DNA from: CAZTAR01 sp043813895
GTDB lineage: Bacteria > Planctomycetota > Phycisphaerae > UBA1845 > UTPLA1
Length of the DNA: 22,658 bases
NCBI GenBank assembly: GCA_043813895.1
Contig: JBDRKQ010000188.1
Coordinates: forward strand, 1 to 22,658
Direction of reading: 5' to 3'
The notes beneath the pieces were generated by a model. That model was given only the letters and a program-made list of their open reading frames with translations, was not told the origin of the DNA and made no database searches. Both the position numbers and the translations under genes were made by a program. Positions 22,101-22,658 of the stretch are shown one piece after another (position 1 is the stretch's first letter; every line of letters starts with the position of its first letter).

Positions 22101-22658
22101 CGACTTCAGAACGGAGACCGGATCATCGCAACGCTCGACGAGCTCGTGGCCGGCGGTGACGAAGGCGCCGTGACAGAAGCCGACGATACGAACAACGTCA
22201 CGCAAGAAGCCCAGACGGTCGATCTGATCGCCAACGGCCTCGCAGTGACGGTTGATACGCTCAGCGGCGAAACGACCGCGCACGTGGACTACACGATCAA
22301 CAGCATCGGCGCCGTCGAAGCGTTCAAGATTCGAATCGGCGTTGATCGCAACAATGACGGCGTGATCGACGGCGATAACTCGGACCTCCTGGCGACGGTT
22401 GATCTGGCCGGTGAGCCGGCAACGAAGTTGCGGCCGGGTGACCGGAACATCAGCGTGCCTGACTTCCGCGCCGCGCTGACGGCGCTCGTGACTCCGCTGG
22501 AGGACGGCGACCGACTCGTTGCAGTGCTGGATATTGCGCACATCAACCAGCCGTTCGAGAACGACGTGACGGAATCCGAGGAGGCGGATAACAACTTCGC
22601 CAAGCAGCGCCAGTCGCTGGATATCGTTGCCGTCTCGTTGACCTTCGACGACAACACC
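19134..22658 (+). CDS. Large secreted protein of CARDB-like beta repeats, C-terminus outside the window
   Basis: The frame is open for 1175 codons from ATG 19134 to the last base, with AAGGA seven bases upstream. Residues 1-44 form a signal peptide: basic n-region, hydrophobic MGASLLAAAAMLLFAASA, and an AHA cleavage site before QA. After a beta-rich lead domain the protein is built of units of 120-133 residues. Each opens with a DLVA-type strand, then YTINS, F-x-I-GVDR with a D-x(3-5)-DG-x-x-D loop, L-x-PG-x-H, an FRAAL-ALATPL helix-like stretch, GD-x-IVATLDL, and a closing E-x-NN followed by QAQTVDLVA. This resembles CARDB-type adhesion repeats. Some loops (DTDNNGAMD, DRDGNNEID, DRNNDGVID) look like calcium loops. 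It is probably a cell-surface or matrix protein. The anchor and partner domains should lie in the missing C-terminus. Confidence 0.88.
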   Translation, partial: MYSSRFENTGRRLPQLGTGANRSRMGASLLAAAAMLLFAASAHAQAVKLQVQPVSTPQVAGQPFDIVVKSLNAGNNPTPVLLPRAISLTVQAGSGALTGNIEGVLDALQDTAVLQGVVYDTAETGVVIRASDTFPGNLTAGDSNPIDFLHGDLQIGEVALAVAGPASELSITYSVVTELAAVPSFNINVGVDTDNNGAMDTFLGALTPPTVMLTPGTHTFTADIRSFLNALATKIKHSDNIVVRLDPGDTVKETDESNASNRGVSSDIFVDLQPISLHLTGSTQAELAYNVESVANVEDFTIEFYLDTDPAPIGDGILDTAMDTLVDSFTATSQDPANVEPGGHEVIGDFSASPPATNQLIFAVIDSADVVAEANEDPANTASTANSDETDLQALALHVWRGPGDPAASIYGSFRVMSPTPVPVFNIRVGIDRAPVDGVIDSPTDVLFAAPTAGPLAPGWYAFYVAGALDLDALAIPLKNGDLILMTLDLTQPGGDEGAVDETDEVNSNRSWIAAGVDLLANSVDVTTNTVSGETTADVYYTIESYGAVAPFNVRIGVDRDGNNEIDSAADVLAVEPVSGSNLQPGPHSVSIPDFRAALNALATPIKHGDQIVATLDLNDAHAPESALLIEAEEVTNNVAAQPQAVDLVAEAISVTIDNVAGTTDAHVTYAINSPANAAPFSLKIGVDRVPADGVIDLGSLLADVAIANPADLTPGSHTVTVTGLRGPLNAQATPVGNGDMILATLDLQLDGTPVNDVAELAEESNNATGQAQTVDLVAQALAVSWDAAATTADVTYTIIAPANVAGFSLKVGIDRAPADGAMEDILDDQFLTGADLVPGTHIITVDIRAALEGLASALQDGDRIVVFLDLDQDGATPEAAVAESNDVGNNVAGQAQTVDLVAGSIAVSTNIETSVTTATVTYTVNSPGPVAPFNLRIGLDRPLFDDIIDVDPTDVIDTIALTGADLAPGTHSVPVPNFRNHLNNTLTPRLQNGDRIIATLDELVAGGDEGAVTEADDTNNVTQEAQTVDLIANGLAVTVDTLSGETTAHVDYTINSIGAVEAFKIRIGVDRNNDGVIDGDNSDLLATVDLAGEPATKLRPGDRNISVPDFRAALTALVTPLEDGDRLVAVLDIAHINQPFENDVTESEEADNNFAKQRQSLDIVAVSLTFDDNT
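19944..22619 (+). repeat. Tandem protein-coding repeats of 360-399 bp
   Basis: Unit boundaries, taken at the DLxA strand, fall at 19944, 20304, 20685, 21072, 21459, 21831, 22221 and 22620. The unit lengths are 120, 127, 129, 129, 124, 130 and 133 codons. The units are diverged at the DNA level, so the array is old rather than freshly amplified. The first unit (19944-20303) is the most divergent. An eighth unit begins at 22620 and is cut by the window end. Confidence 0.85.

Noticed and set aside
19455..22541. Very long - strand open frame (1028 codons) opposite the surface-protein gene
   Set aside because: It is the antisense shadow of the repeat protein. It lacks a ribosome binding site, signal peptide or domain, and its repetitiveness mirrors the sense repeats. 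The + strand frame has the signal peptide, the ribosome binding site and a coherent repeat pattern.

Overview
The window looks like chromosomal DNA of a high-GC Gram-negative bacterium, probably a planctomycete or a close relative. That placement is an inference. It rests on the GC-rich coding style, the density of short palindromic repeats between and inside genes, a GroES-like gene with no groEL beside it, and a very large secreted repeat protein. No rRNA, tRNA, CRISPR array, transposase or phage gene was seen.

Positions 1-9067 hold the membrane-arm half of a respiratory complex I operon in the canonical order nuoH-I-J-K-L-M-N, all on the + strand. Together these genes encode the quinone-proximal subunit, the 8-cysteine ferredoxin-like subunit and the proton-pumping antiporter-like subunits. 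The upstream nuo genes presumably lie outside the window. Most seams carry small palindromic elements: a hairpin after nuoH, two related elements with 12-bp inverted ends (nuoH-nuoI and nuoK-nuoL), a 29-bp palindrome before nuoK, and three hairpins translated in frame as the C-terminal tail of NuoM. Because these insertions are open in several frames, the longest open frames overstate several gene starts. The starts given here were trimmed using family length and ribosome binding sites.

Positions 9134-11446 continue on the + strand with a divergent GroES-like protein, a secreted SNase-fold protein that appears to lack the nuclease acidic residues and is flanked by two Cys/His motifs, and a BtpA/SgcQ-family TIM-barrel protein. 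A second copy of the 29-bp palindrome lies after btpA, in inverted orientation.

Positions 11640-14739 are on the - strand: an unrecognised six-helix membrane protein that is visibly more AT-rich and carries three 16-residue repeats, a YcgR-like PilZ protein (a likely c-di-GMP receptor), and a 35-residue lysine-rich mini-protein. Several hundred bases with no convincing gene separate them.

Positions 15275-17932 (+) encode a cytoplasmic hybrid histidine kinase whose N-terminus is a tandem duplication of a domain I do not recognise. About 1.2 kb without a gene follows, containing one promoter-like site. From 19134 a secreted protein made of about 120-133-residue CARDB-like beta repeats with calcium-loop-like motifs runs off the right end of the window after 1175 codons. 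A c-di-GMP receptor, a hybrid kinase and a large surface protein together would suit surface or biofilm regulation, but nothing in the sequence links them directly. I found no clear new multi-gene system. The most unusual signals are the repeat load of the nuo operon, the apparently dead SNase-fold protein, the duplicated sensor domain and the giant repeat protein.
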